From positions 124,001-188,000 of the forward strand of contig JASXSU010000002.1 in assembly GCA_030674875.1 (NCBI GenBank): 64,000 nt of DNA, written 5' to 3'. Made by a program: the position numbers and the translations under genes. The notes beneath the pieces were generated by a model. That model made no database searches and had not been told where the DNA came from. It worked only from the letters and a program-made list of their open reading frames with translations. Shown here one piece after another: positions 10,057 to 18,959 of the stretch. The stretch's first letter is position 1. Each line of letters begins with the position of its first letter. This DNA is from Candidatus Endonucleibacter sp. (ex Gigantidas childressi). Lineage in GTDB: Bacteria > Pseudomonadota > Gammaproteobacteria > Pseudomonadales > Endozoicomonadaceae.

Positions 10057-10936
10057 TTTGAAGTGCGACAAAAGTAGTTATTCATAAAAGCATTCCTCCG
10101 GTGTTTTATAAGCTAACCGCTCCCTTGGTCTTGTATTTAATTTGGCCGAGATGATATTACATCGTTGCTGAGTTAGTTCTGCCATTGATGTTCACTTAAC
10201 TAAGTATTGTCTGATCAAACCATTGGTATTTTCATTCGTACCACGTTCCCATGAGTGATGTGGGTTGGCAAAGTAACATGGGCAATTAGTCACTTCTTCA
10301 ATTTTCTTATATTGCTGAAACTCGTGCCGTTATCTGATGTAATGGTTGTAAATTGCTCGGGCATTTTACTCATTAATTTTATCGTTCTCCTGTTGGTTGA
10401 CTTGGTCGTTCTGTCGTTTAACTGGCCTATCAAGGGGTAACCAGTTTTTCGCTAAACCAATGTGACTACGCAGTGTTTGGACCCAAAGAATTTCAAATTG
10501 CTACTAGGCAGCAAGTAAGCGAAGCCCCTAAAACAACGTACATCTATCCGTTTTAAGTAACCCGTAATCTGCTCAGGACTCCGTTGTTTATGTAAGAGTT
10601 GCCTAATGATCACGTAATCCTTTTCTGTAAAATGTTGGTTTCTCCTTGAACGTCGACGTCGAGCTCTTGTCCTTTGCTGTGCTGATGGGTCGATATGAGC
10701 CATCCTTATACCAACAAGTATTGCGTTGAAGTTCTCGGTATATGGTACTTCGGTGTTTTTCGATAGCTGTGGCAATGTCCGTAAAACTTAATCCTTGTCA
10801 TTTTAGCGCGACTACCATATATCTAACACCCTCGGAGAGCTGTTGATACTTCATAGGTTTTTACTTCGTGACTGGAGCAAAAAACTAAGGGTATCGCAGT
10901 TCATCGTTTGTATTAAATTGGGTGTCGCACTTAGTA
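10057..10936 (-). pseudogene. IS30-family element (second type), degenerate
   Basis: The ends share AAGTGCGACA (10058 side and the complement near 10930). On the minus strand the N-terminus MKYQQLSEG is followed by stops and then by the open stretch 10452-10775, with RSRRNQHFTEKDYVIIRQLL and SPEQITGYLKRI, typical of IS30 transposases. Downstream come fragments including RERLAYKTPEECF at the C-terminus. An ERIC-like half repeat is inserted after YLKRIDV and is read in frame as FRGFAYLLPSSNLKFFG. A second fragment of the same element is at 31839-32148. Confidence 0.75.
10476..10535 (+). repeat. ERIC-like repeat, half element inside an IS30 remnant
   Basis: It begins CCCAAAGAATTTCAAATTGC and ends AGTAAGCGAAGCCCCTA, the left half of the family. 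It interrupts the transposase and is open in the transposase reading frame. Confidence 0.7.
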
Positions 10937-10951
10937 TATGAATTGGGCAGA

Positions 10952-11060
10952 TATAAAGCTGCTAACTGCTTTCACTCACCACAATAACCGATTCCTCGTA
11001 GGCTCATTGGGCTTTGCTCGCTTCTCGCCTAATCACCTTCAATGGTAACTGGTGTAGATA
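10952..11060 (-). repeat. ERIC-like repeat
   Basis: It contains TTTCACTCACCACAATAACC, CTCGTAGGCTCATTGGGCTT and the end CACCTTCAATGGTAACTGGT, in reverse orientation. With the next copy it occupies most of the gap between the IS30 remnant and the autotransporter gene. No gene is seen in the gap. Confidence 0.7.
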
Positions 11061-11403
11061 GTGTATCTATATTGCTCAAAAACTGTTCCCCCATTAACGC
11101 TTCCACTTCTATTTGTTACACATAAACCCATGCTCACCCATAACGTTAAGCCGGCTTCCCTCTTTCTATACCTCCGTATTGCCGTTGCTTGCCTAGAGAG
11201 TTATAGACACAACATGCTTCACATTAAGCATGAATCAAGCAATAGACTCCATGGAAGAAGCACCACAGGGGTGTAAAAAACAAATGGGAAAGAAAGCTCT
11301 TGATTTAGCTTTATGAGTAACATCCTGCACGGACGCTTAACTTACAATATGCATGATGCAACCGGAAATGCCTAAAAGAAATCAAACAAAACTGGAGTAA
11401 ACA

Positions 11404-11446
11404 AAAAAGCTCCTACTCAGTTGACCTGAAAGGAACTTTTTTGTTC
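11404..11446. terminator. Hairpin, possible bidirectional terminator
   Basis: AAAAAAGCTCCT and AGGAACTTTTTTG form an inverted repeat with A- and T-rich flanks. It could end transcription of the autotransporter gene, whose stop is at 11618, but an ERIC-like repeat lies between them. Confidence 0.4.
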
Positions 11447-11465
11447 TTTGTGAAACTATATTAAC

Positions 11466-11584
11466 AGCCTTTAAAGTTACTAATTGTTGTCAGCATTCAC
11501 ACACCACAACAACTTAGCCCCTAATCTTCTGTGACCTAGCTCACTTTTATCCACGTAGCAACTACAAATCCTTTGGGTATAAAC
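11466..11584 (-). repeat. ERIC-like repeat
   Basis: The outer blocks TTTAAAGTTACTAATTGTTG and ACTACAAATCCTTTGGGTAT match the family ends. The copy lies 34 bp downstream of the autotransporter stop. Confidence 0.65.
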
Positions 11585-11617
11585 AGTTACACAAACTGAA
11601 TTCATATATTGCCAGTA

Positions 11618-13606
11618 TTACCAGAACTTTTTCTCAAGAGTGATATTTAATCCATCACTGTGACTGTTTTTGTTACTGGTTCCTAAATACTCAAACTGTA
11701 AGTTAGTAGTATCACTTAGCATACGTATTATTCCTACCCCATAATATAGGCCGCTGTCATGGACGGCTGGTGCTGTAAATGGAGTTGACTTGTTACCCAT
11801 ATCTTTTTGATATTCATAAGAACTACCATAATCACTGACAAACTGCTTTTGCATACCAAAAGACAACTTAACCTCTGTTGGCTTTTCAAGGTTTTGAAGC
11901 AAGTAATGCAAATCTACACCTACGCGGAGAGATGTCTGATAATTATTGTTTCCGGCTACGTTTAGTGCGGAAGTACTGATACCTTCTTCTTTATAATCTT
12001 TAAAGGAGCTATCAGTATACATGAACTCAATTCTTGGAGCAACAACTAAGCCAGGTACAGCATCAGGATGAATGTTGTAGGCAATAGACATATACCCTCC
12101 AAAATCTGTACCTTTGAAATTGGCTTTTAAATTCTGACCCGCAATATCCTGACGTGATAGTGAATAAGTGCTTTGGCTTAAAGTCAGAGCCGCATCAACA
12201 TGCCAGTTATTATCATTCCAAGAAACAAAAGGACCAACGATAATGGTATCTATATCAAGTTTATTTCCAGTGCTAGAGCTATTGGTCTTTGTTTTATGAT
12301 TACCAAGCATAACTCCTGCAAACCAATTGTCATTAATTTCCCGAAATACTCCTACATTTAGGCCGTAGGTAGTAAATGAATGCCCAGCAGAAATTTTAGT
12401 TCGCTTCCACGAACCTTTTAGGCCACTGGCTTCAACAAATGTATGCCAAGACCCTGGCCCTCTATTAAATAAAGGGTTATAACTTGTTATACCATTGCCT
12501 GCCACCAATTCTTCTGGCGGTAGATTATCCAAGATCATATGTCCTTGCGCTAAGGACCGAACGTTGCTACTTGTTAATGTGCTTGTTGCTTTAAACAATG
12601 AGCTTACCATTGACTCATTAGCGGCAAGCGAGCTAATGCCTGGCATAGTTCCGGCAAGTGTTGCAGTATCATCTTTGTCATCATCTAATCGTAGTTGCTC
12701 TATCGCACTTACAAGCACAGCTTCTATATTATCTTGTGTTATTTCAACATTTTCTTGTTTTACTTTACTACCTTTGTTTTGTCTAACTGTATGTGTATTA
12801 GCATTTTCTTTTGTACTTGTTGAGCTATCAGTTTCTTTTTCTGGCTTAATATTACCAGTTTCTGATTCTGTTTCTCCTTCAGTATTATAATAATCCCAGA
12901 ATTGATTCCGCGTAGTCATGCCCGCAGAACTTATCAAAGAAACCCCATATAAAAGTTTTTTTTGCCCATATTCACCGATAGCATTTATTTTATCTAGAGC
13001 ATTATCCCAGATACCGGTAGTGGTAGTGGTAGTGGGAGTGGTAATGGTAGCGTTAGCGGGAGTGGTAGCGTTAGCAGGAGTGGTAGCGTTAGCGGGAGTG
13101 GTAGCGTTAGCAGGAGTGGTAGCGTTAGCGGGAGTGGTAGCGTTAGCGGGAGTGGTAGCGTTAGCGGGAGTGGTAGCGTTAGCGGGAGTGGTAGCGTTAG
13201 CGGGAGTGTCACCATTCCAAACCCCCACAATATATCCTCTTGCGCCAACGGCAACCCTGTTAATACCATCAAAAATGCCAGCGCTAGCGTTAGCGCTAGT
13301 GTTAGTGCTACCCATCAAATAATCACCTACGCCAACGCCAAATCCGTTCAAACTATTCGTAACGTTAGTGCAGATATCATACACAGTTCTTCTTGCGCCA
13401 ATGCCAAAGCCGTTTAGGTCATACATGAATCCAGTCTCATTTTGAGATCCAGAATTTATTTGATCGCCTTCTTTTCCAGAACCTCCTATATCACCCCCAG
13501 AACCTCCGATATCACCCATTGCGTTGAACGTTATTATACTAATTGTCATTATAAAAAACAAACCCCAATACTTTATTTTTTTAATGTTTATAAACTGTAA
13601 TTTCAT
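11618..13606 (-). CDS. Autotransporter-type outer-membrane protein with ATTPAN repeat stalk
   Basis: The protein has about 662 residues. It has an N-terminal signal sequence (basic start, then YWGLFFIMTISIITFNAMG). A passenger follows with repeated NGFGxGxR-type motifs, then about nine ATTPAN hexapeptides (about 134-198). A low-complexity T/E-rich segment leads to a C-terminal domain of about 275 residues (from GSWHTFVEA) with alternating beta-strands and a final Lys-Lys-Phe-Trp. That is the pattern of a type V autotransporter barrel ending in an aromatic residue. I prefer the second ATG (13606), because AGAGGTGA is well spaced for it and only 1-2 bases from the first (13612). The passenger has no recognised enzyme domain. 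A surface adhesin-like role is inferred. Confidence 0.75.
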   Translation of the reverse strand: MKLQFINIKKIKYWGLFFIMTISIITFNAMGDIGGSGGDIGGSGKEGDQINSGSQNETGFMYDLNGFGIGARRTVYDICTNVTNSLNGFGVGVGDYLMGSTNTSANASAGIFDGINRVAVGARGYIVGVWNGDTPANATTPANATTPANATTPANATTPANATTPANATTPANATTPANATTPANATITTPTTTTTTGIWDNALDKINAIGEYGQKKLLYGVSLISSAGMTTRNQFWDYYNTEGETESETGNIKPEKETDSSTSTKENANTHTVRQNKGSKVKQENVEITQDNIEAVLVSAIEQLRLDDDKDDTATLAGTMPGISSLAANESMVSSLFKATSTLTSSNVRSLAQGHMILDNLPPEELVAGNGITSYNPLFNRGPGSWHTFVEASGLKGSWKRTKISAGHSFTTYGLNVGVFREINDNWFAGVMLGNHKTKTNSSSTGNKLDIDTIIVGPFVSWNDNNWHVDAALTLSQSTYSLSRQDIAGQNLKANFKGTDFGGYMSIAYNIHPDAVPGLVVAPRIEFMYTDSSFKDYKEEGISTSALNVAGNNNYQTSLRVGVDLHYLLQNLEKPTEVKLSFGMQKQFVSDYGSSYEYQKDMGNKSTPFTAPAVHDSGLYYGVGIIRMLSDTTNLQFEYLGTSNKNSHSDGLNITLEKKFW
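13012..13208 (-). repeat. Tandem 18-bp repeat encoding ATTPAN
   Basis: The unit GCGTTAGCGGGAGTGGTA (with CAGGAG variants) is repeated about nine times on the plus strand. Unit changes keep the reading frame, so they would alter stalk length without breaking the protein. Confidence 0.85.
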
Positions 13607-13639
13607 TTTCATTCACCTCTTTAAATTAGTTTTTTTGGT

Positions 13640-14115
13640 TTTAAATATAGACGTATACTTAAATATGAACCAGCACTCAAAACATCTTATATTTTATTAC
13701 ATTACTATTTTGGACAGCCATGGTGACGTTTAGTTCCATGAGCTGTAAGTTTATTTACAAACACCTGAATCCATAACTTAAAACCAAAAACAACCTTTTA
13801 ACCAAATGCAACGCAAGGCCTGCAAAGTAAAATACACACTTTTTAGCACTCCACCTACAAGAGAGTTTTTGAGCAATTGAAAATAGAACAGCACTCTGCG
13901 CCAGCATAGTGTCCCTCCTCTTGTTTTTTCAATTTAAACAGGGCACTGGGTCAGAGAGCAATTAATACATCGCTATTCAGAAGAGCTAAGGGAATCCATC
14001 ATTAATAAAGGCCAACCAATAATGCGTCAGTCGTCAATTGGCTCGTGCTTCTGGTGACTAGGGTATGATGTTGTATAACTAGCGAAAGAAAACGTTATCT
14101 CAGGAACACCAGTGC
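13640..14115. other. Intergenic region, nothing identified
   Basis: This is the AT-rich upstream region of the autotransporter. It has only short open frames without recognisable similarity. Confidence 0.5.
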
Positions 14116-14373
14116 CTAGTGATAGTAAAAATCCAAATCAATGTAATTCCACAAACCAGTTGCTCGTGATAATTGCAACGGCCTCTTTGAATGAAAAAGA
14201 ATTGACTGAACAATGCCTAAGAAAGTCCTGTTTTTCGAACAAACCCAGCAATGAAAGGACATTTTAATATTATAATGAAGCAGGTCAGCAGTACCATCTA
14301 AGTCGAACCGCTCGTCTAAATCATCATAGACCAAGCTCTTATTACACCACCGGACCGAATCTGAGATAGCCAT
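14102..14373 (-). pseudogene. Possible IS1595-type transposase remnant
   Basis: An 85-residue minus-strand frame contains FHCWVCSKNRTFLGIVQS followed by SKRPLQLSRATGLW. This recalls the zinc-ribbon-then-SKxPLxxW layout of IS1595-type transposases. The frame has only one CxxC pair and ends early. From 14374 to 14765 nothing recognisable is seen apart from TATACT near 14633 as a possible -10 for the tRNA. Confidence 0.3.
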
Positions 14374-14798
14374 GGATAACCACGGAAAGAGCTATACGCA
14401 AGAGAGCCTCTGAACGCTGGGGGCGGGACAATAGACCAACATTAAGTTGGAACTTTACTCACTCGGTCTTACTTAATCTAGACAGATTCTTATCGGATAA
14501 ATTTGAGTAATCCACTTGAGCAAAGGCAACAACCATGCCGACAAACACCGAAACTGGAAACATAAGTATCTACAAAATCAGAAAAATTCCATCATCGCAG
14601 ACCAATATGCACACATTTCGAAAATCTTATGGTATACTGTTGCTGAGCAAGCATTAAAGTCAAAGGTAAGAGTCTCCTACCATTTGATTTTATTAATATT
14701 TTTTTCGTTTCAGTAAAAAATCTCTTGCTCATTTTCGAAGCTATTTGTAACATACGCACTGAGTTGCCAGCGTGGTGGAATTGGTAGACACAGGGGAT

Positions 14799-15134
14799 TA
14801 ACATAGTGTCTTTAATAAATGAGTCCCACTTATCAGTAATGGTAAGTTAAACACTGGATGAACTGCTGGAAAGCTAAAGGTGTCATATGTCAGTTACCAT
14901 TGAAGGTGAGTACAGGAAACCGCCTTACACCATCAATGGTAAGAGGTATAGCCCATGCTAATCAGCAGCCAAGCGCACAGAGTGCGAAGGTTCAACGACT
15001 ACCTGAGCTGTAGCGATACGGTTTGATTACAGGAAGTAGCTTGGAAGTAACGACCAAGTGAAACAGCGTCCAGCCCCTAAAGACCTTTAGGGTGATGATA
15101 TAGTCTGGCTACATCGAAAGGTGATAGATCAACG
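14799..15134 (+). ncRNA. Group I self-splicing intron
   Basis: The 336-nt intron shows the ordered core elements. P1 pairs exon GGGAT (14794-14798) with guide GTCCC (14823-14827), giving the expected U-G pair at the splice site. A P-like element CTGCTGGAAAG lies at about 14863 and Q (AATCAGCAGCC) at about 14960. R (GTTCAACGACTA) lies at about 14990 and S (GATATAGTC) at about 15096, the R and S strands pairing as CGACTA/TAGTC in P7. The last intron base is G (15134), the omega-G. There is no open frame for a homing endonuclease. Between P and Q lies an inserted short palindrome (14894-14942). The layout resembles the small bacterial tRNA introns, such as that of Azoarcus. Confidence 0.88.
14894..14942. 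repeat. Short ERIC-like palindrome inside the group I intron
   Basis: TTACCATTGAAGGTG at 14894-14908 and CACCATCAATGGTAA at 14928-14942 pair at 14 of 15 positions, and GGTATA follows. These are the terminal sequences of the interspersed repeat family. The hairpin lies in the peripheral P5/P6 region, where extra length is tolerated. Confidence 0.75.
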
Positions 15135-15190
15135 TCAAAATCCCCCGGCTTCACGGCTGTGTCGGTTCGAGTCCGACCGCTGGTACCATA

Positions 15191-15229
15191 ACGTAAAAAA
15201 GCCGATCTTTATGACCGGCTTTTTTACGT
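15191..15229 (+). terminator. Rho-independent terminator of tRNA-Leu
   Basis: ACGTAAAAAAGCCG and CGGCTTTTTTACGT pair across a short loop three bases after the CCA. The downstream arm contains a run of six T. Confidence 0.9.
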
Positions 15230-15230
15230 C

Positions 15231-15337
15231 TATACTCGTTACCATTGAAGATGGTGGTAAGAAACAAATCAGCTAAACTCTATGAGCTCCACGAGTAGTC
15301 AGTGGTTGAAAATAGTGACGAACCTATACCTTCGAAT
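15231..15337 (+). repeat. ERIC-like repeat
   Basis: It starts TATACTCGTTACCATTGAAG and contains GAGCTCCACGAGTAGTCAG. Its right end is poorly preserved (CTATACCTTCGAATGCAC). It lies in the gap between the tRNA and suhB; the remaining bases to 15600 hold nothing recognisable. Confidence 0.6.
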
Positions 15338-15603
15338 GCACTAAGGTTAGCAGCTACGACAACCTTGCATAAGAATATTCAGAAGCACTATAACCTTATT
15401 TTCGACCAAAAATAATTTAAGACACCGTTGAGTGACAAGTGACAGATCCTTGTGAAATAATAAACCGTTTGATTTTGGTAAACAAAGACAAAGACAGCTA
15501 TTTCCACCCATATGTTGCTTTGAGCTTAAAACAACAGAAAATCGTTGGTGGGGGGCAATCGATAGCCGCCCAATCTTTTTACATCTAAGACGTAATATCC
15601 CCT

Positions 15604-16431
15604 ATGCAACCCATGGCATCCATGGCACTTCGTGCCGCACGTGCGGCCGGAGACATTATTGTTAATGCCTTTGCTGATCTTGATAAACTCAAGGTCGAGA
15701 CAAAAGAAAGAAATGATTTTGTCACCAAAGTGGATAAAGTTTCGGAGAAAATCATCATAGCCTCTCTCCGAAAAGCATATCCCAATCATGGTTTTTATGG
15801 GGAAGAATCTGGCCTTCACCCCGGCAAGAATCAAGGTAATGATCAAGGTAAGGATTATCTCTGGATAATAGACCCCCTTGACGGCACTACCAATTTCATT
15901 CGTGGTATCCCTCAGTTTGCTGTATCTATTGCCTGTCAGTACCGAGGCAGACTTGAGCATGCAGTCATTGTTGATCCCATCAAAAATGAATATTACTGTG
16001 CGAGTCGCGGTCAAGGTGCAACCCTTAATAGTAAGCGTATTCGCGTCAGCAACCGCAAGAGTCTTGAAGGTGCATTGATAGGGACCGGCATTCCATTTAT
16101 GCATCCAAGTATCAATCATCTTGATAATTACCTGAAAATGATGGCCGCCCTACTTGGCGACACCGCCGGAATTCGTCGTGCTGGCTCTGCCGCTCTTGAT
16201 CTTGCTTATGTTGCCTGCGGTCGTCTGGATGCCTTCTGGGAGATAGGCCTCAAGTCATACGATATGGCCGCAGGAGCACTATTGATTCAGGAGGCGGGAG
16301 GACTGATAAGCGACTTTAACGGTGGGTCAGATTTTCTCGATAAAAAACAAATAGTCTGCGGCTCTCCGCGTTGCTTTAAGGAAGTGCTTAAGCGCATCCA
16401 CCCATTCGTAGTTGAAGGAATGGGGTTATAA
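15604..16431 (+). CDS. suhB: Inositol-1-monophosphatase family protein
   Basis: This 275-residue protein has all metal and substrate motifs of the family: GEES at about 67, WIIDPLDGTTNF at about 87 (metal ligands), and SYDMAAGALLIQEAGG near 220 (the D of the WD motif, with Tyr before it). In E. coli SuhB hydrolyses inositol phosphates and also acts with RNA polymerase in rRNA antitermination. The length is usual. In many gammaproteobacteria suhB follows secD-secF; here it lies 10 kb away, with accessory genes between. ATG 15604 gives the family N-terminus MQPMASMALRAARAAG. Confidence 0.95.
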   Translation: MQPMASMALRAARAAGDIIVNAFADLDKLKVETKERNDFVTKVDKVSEKIIIASLRKAYPNHGFYGEESGLHPGKNQGNDQGKDYLWIIDPLDGTTNFIRGIPQFAVSIACQYRGRLEHAVIVDPIKNEYYCASRGQGATLNSKRIRVSNRKSLEGALIGTGIPFMHPSINHLDNYLKMMAALLGDTAGIRRAGSAALDLAYVACGRLDAFWEIGLKSYDMAAGALLIQEAGGLISDFNGGSDFLDKKQIVCGSPRCFKEVLKRIHPFVVEGMGL

Positions 16432-16612
16432 TAATTTTAAAAAAGCCAATCCGTCACCAAGACCTGTGATGCCTGCAGATACACGCAAACGATAAGAAGT
16501 CGATGCTCTACGAAAAAAAGCGTAAGCCTCTTTGATCGGTGGATTAAGTATCCATTAATAGATTATTAAGCTATATTACTAAACATGCTTCACAAACTGG
16601 ATATAAAGTATT

Positions 16613-17086
16613 ATGAAAAGAACAATAAGACTTACCTTAGTTTTTACACTTCTAGGCTTGTTTTTAACGGCATGTCAACGGCCAGATTTTCAAGCACTTG
16701 ATGGTAAAGCAATTAATCTCAAAGATGATAGTGGCCGCTGGCTAGTAATAAATGTTTGGGCCGAATGGTGCGGCCCCTGTCGCGCAGAAGTTCCAGAGCT
16801 AAATGCTTTAAGCCGCACAGGGAATATTAGAGTGGTTGGTCATGACTTTGACGAGGTACAAGGGCAACCTTTGCTGAATAAAGTAAAAAAAATGGGCATT
16901 GACTTTCCCATTATAGCAGAAAACCCATTACCTTTATTTTCCTCCACTCCACCAAAGGCATTACCTGCTACTTATATTATAAATGCCGATGGAAAGCTTA
17001 TGGACACATTATATGGCTCTCAGACCAACGAAGGTATTAGTATGCATGTAAAAAAATTGCAGAAAAAAACAAAGTCTCATGGCTAA
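16613..17086 (+). CDS. Thioredoxin-like (TlpA/ResA-type) lipoprotein
   Basis: This protein has 157 residues. The N-terminal signal peptide ends in a lipobox LTAC (Cys21), so it is probably lipidated and tethered in the periplasm. The thioredoxin fold carries WAEWCGPC at about 50-57 with the redox-active CxxC, and a cis-Pro loop in KALPATYII. TlpA/ResA proteins reduce disulfides in apocytochrome c or other exported proteins. No cytochrome maturation genes are nearby, so the target is unknown. The gene is preceded by 180 bp without features. Confidence 0.85.
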   Translation: MKRTIRLTLVFTLLGLFLTACQRPDFQALDGKAINLKDDSGRWLVINVWAEWCGPCRAEVPELNALSRTGNIRVVGHDFDEVQGQPLLNKVKKMGIDFPIIAENPLPLFSSTPPKALPATYIINADGKLMDTLYGSQTNEGISMHVKKLQKKTKSHG

Positions 17087-17462
17087 AGTATGCCTAAGGT
17101 CATTGAGCACGCAAGTAGGTCTTGGCAAAGAAAATAATTGAAGGCAACATCCATAATATTTTAAGTAAAATGCACCCATTATCTTGGCGGTGCGTGGTTG
17201 CACTCCTGCTTATTTATGAGGATCGTTCACAAATCTAGTCCAGTTTTGGTATAACTTCTCATGCGTATAGTGATAGCACATAACTTTAGCGACCTTGCCC
17301 TGCTTGTAGATGGATTCTACAGCGATGAATGAAATATGTACTTTAGCATTATGATGTAGCCGTAGTCTTAGCCTTAGTACTTCACCAACTTGAGAGTAAA
17401 GCCATCATAGTAAAGATTATCAAAGTGCAGCACCAATTTAAGGTATGGATAGGCGACAAACG

Positions 17463-17493
17463 AGCGAGGCCCTATACAGGGCCTCGCTACCTT
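17463..17493 (-). terminator. Hairpin downstream of the NLS-bearing protein gene
   Basis: GCGAGGCCC-TATA-GGGCCTCGC is a strong stem 25 bp beyond the minus-strand stop at 17518. The T tract after it is weak. The rest of 17089-17462 holds no recognisable gene. Confidence 0.5.
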
Positions 17494-17517
17494 ACTATTT
17501 TCCTACATGCTTTCAAC

Positions 17518-18939
17518 TTACGCTGACTCGTTGCTTACCTCCATAGTTTCTTCGCCGCTTCCATCATTACTAACCAAAGTTTCCGTACTGTTCACCTGAC
17601 CAGTCGGAGTGTTTGGTGCTGTTTCCGCGTTTCCGCCAAAGCGGGCACGTAACGAAGACAGAGCAGAAGAGCCTGCCTTGTAAGTAGCCATGCTGCCATA
17701 AACGCAGCCTGCCCCCATACCTGCAAGAGCCACTAACGGCGTAGCTACACTAGTGGCGCTAGCACCAACAACCAAGAAAGCAGTCGAACCTAGCGCAAGT
17801 CCGCCCGCTCTCAACCCGTCAGTTTTCCAGCTCTGCTGTGCAAAAAAGTTATATAATTTTGTTCCCCTACTCACTGATGTCGAACCGACTGGCGCTTCGC
17901 CTGCTAGCGCTTGGCTTGTTGATGACTGGTTTGTGAATTCCGAGATTTTTGGTCCCGAGCTTTTTGCTTCCGAGCTTTTTGGTCCCGAGCTTTTTGGTGC
18001 CGAGCTTTTTGGTGCCGAGCTTTTTTGCGCTAACCTTTTTCCCTTATCTTTCACTGAGACGGTATCTTCAGATTCAGATTCAGGTTCAGATTTAATAGTC
18101 GACATACATCCTGAGACAGCATTTGTAGATTCAGATTCATCGTCATCGTTAATAACACCACCAAACTGCTGCATCACTACACTGACAATTTCTAGTGCCT
18201 CTGCCTTACCTACATTCATATAAGCATTATCTACGATTGAGCCGACTATACCATCTACCGTCGGCAGTACAGCGCTTGATCTCTTCACAAAATCCCTTAA
18301 ATACATCGCACAACTTTCAGCATTAACACCCGCTATGTTCAAGTTAGACAGTTGCTGTTGCATATTAGCAGCTAAAACCCTATTATCAGCAGCCTCTCTA
18401 GGCTTAACAACTACAGCAGAAGGATCCCGCTCAGCTAACTCATCAGCATCATTAGCTATATTACTCTTAGCCGTAGCTTCCACATTTAGAAGTAATAATT
18501 GCACCATCGCCTGTAGTCTCAACTGATCAGTCCTATTACCACGTACAGTGCAAAGAGCTTGTGTATTCTGACTATCCACACTCTGTCCCTTTAACATTTC
18601 CTCTATAGCCTTAGAGAGCAACTCGATCTGTTTATCTCTTCTGGGATTAGACCGTAAATGAGCACGTGCATTTCTTTGATCTTCTAGAGTAGGTTTATGT
18701 TTTTTGTTATTTGGACCGTTTTCGCCTACTGTTGATGCCTTTCTTTTACCCAATTTATATGAGCTTGAAGTACTTGGCTGTAAGCCTGAAGTACTTGACG
18801 CGACTCCAGAGAGTACGCCAGACCCTGAAGGCATAGGAGTTACGCTCCTGCCACTCATAATGCCTGTATTTACCGGTTCAGCAGCAGACACTCCTTCCCC
18901 ATTAGTGGTAAGTGTTTTCGTGCTTGCATTAATGTTCAT
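17518..18939 (-). CDS. Unrecognised Ser-rich protein with bipartite nuclear-localisation-like signal
   Basis: This 473-residue protein has no family I recognise. The Ser/Thr/Gly-rich N-terminus has no signal peptide. Residues 65-82 read KRK-(11 residues)-KKHK, a textbook bipartite nuclear localisation pattern, followed by an Arg-rich helix. A central alpha-helical part (about 95-260) precedes an acidic Ser/Glu segment containing IKSE (K283), which fits the SUMO acceptor pattern. A KSSAPKSSGPKSS repeat (about 300-330) follows. Residues about 385-430 are a Gly/Ala-rich hydrophobic stretch that could be a membrane hairpin. An effector acting in a eukaryotic host is a reasonable guess from these features, no more. 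It stands alone between a hairpin and IS debris. Confidence 0.6.
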   Translation of the reverse strand: MNINASTKTLTTNGEGVSAAEPVNTGIMSGRSVTPMPSGSGVLSGVASSTSGLQPSTSSSYKLGKRKASTVGENGPNNKKHKPTLEDQRNARAHLRSNPRRDKQIELLSKAIEEMLKGQSVDSQNTQALCTVRGNRTDQLRLQAMVQLLLLNVEATAKSNIANDADELAERDPSAVVVKPREAADNRVLAANMQQQLSNLNIAGVNAESCAMYLRDFVKRSSAVLPTVDGIVGSIVDNAYMNVGKAEALEIVSVVMQQFGGVINDDDESESTNAVSGCMSTIKSEPESESEDTVSVKDKGKRLAQKSSAPKSSAPKSSGPKSSEAKSSGPKISEFTNQSSTSQALAGEAPVGSTSVSRGTKLYNFFAQQSWKTDGLRAGGLALGSTAFLVVGASATSVATPLVALAGMGAGCVYGSMATYKAGSSALSSLRARFGGNAETAPNTPTGQVNSTETLVSNDGSGEETMEVSNESA

Positions 18940-18959
18940 ATTAATTCCTCTATATTAGT

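Larger units (their letters stand above)
14766..15188 (+). tRNA. tRNA-Leu(CAA), interrupted by a group I intron
   Basis: Exon 1 is 14766-14798 and exon 2 is 15135-15188. Joined, they give an 87-nt class II tRNA: acceptor stem GCCAGCG/CGCTGGT, discriminator A with encoded CCA, D arm with GGTAGACA, anticodon stem GGGGA/TCCCC, loop TTCAAAA with anticodon CAA (15136-15138), a long variable arm and T arm GTCGG-TTCGAGT-CCGAC. The CAA anticodon reads leucine UUG codons. The intron falls between loop positions 32 and 33 by the pairing described in the intron entry; a one-base shift is possible. It is the only tRNA found in the window. Confidence 0.92.

Noticed and set aside
13012-13208. Possible CRISPR array
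   Set aside because: Units are contiguous with no spacers, and they encode a peptide repeat.
12918-13322. Repetitive plus-strand and second minus-strand frames over the ATTPAN repeat
   Set aside because: They are other-frame readings of the 18-bp repeat. The autotransporter frame has a signal peptide and a barrel.
15526-16119. 197-residue minus-strand frame opposite suhB
   Set aside because: Shadow of a well-conserved gene with complete catalytic motifs.
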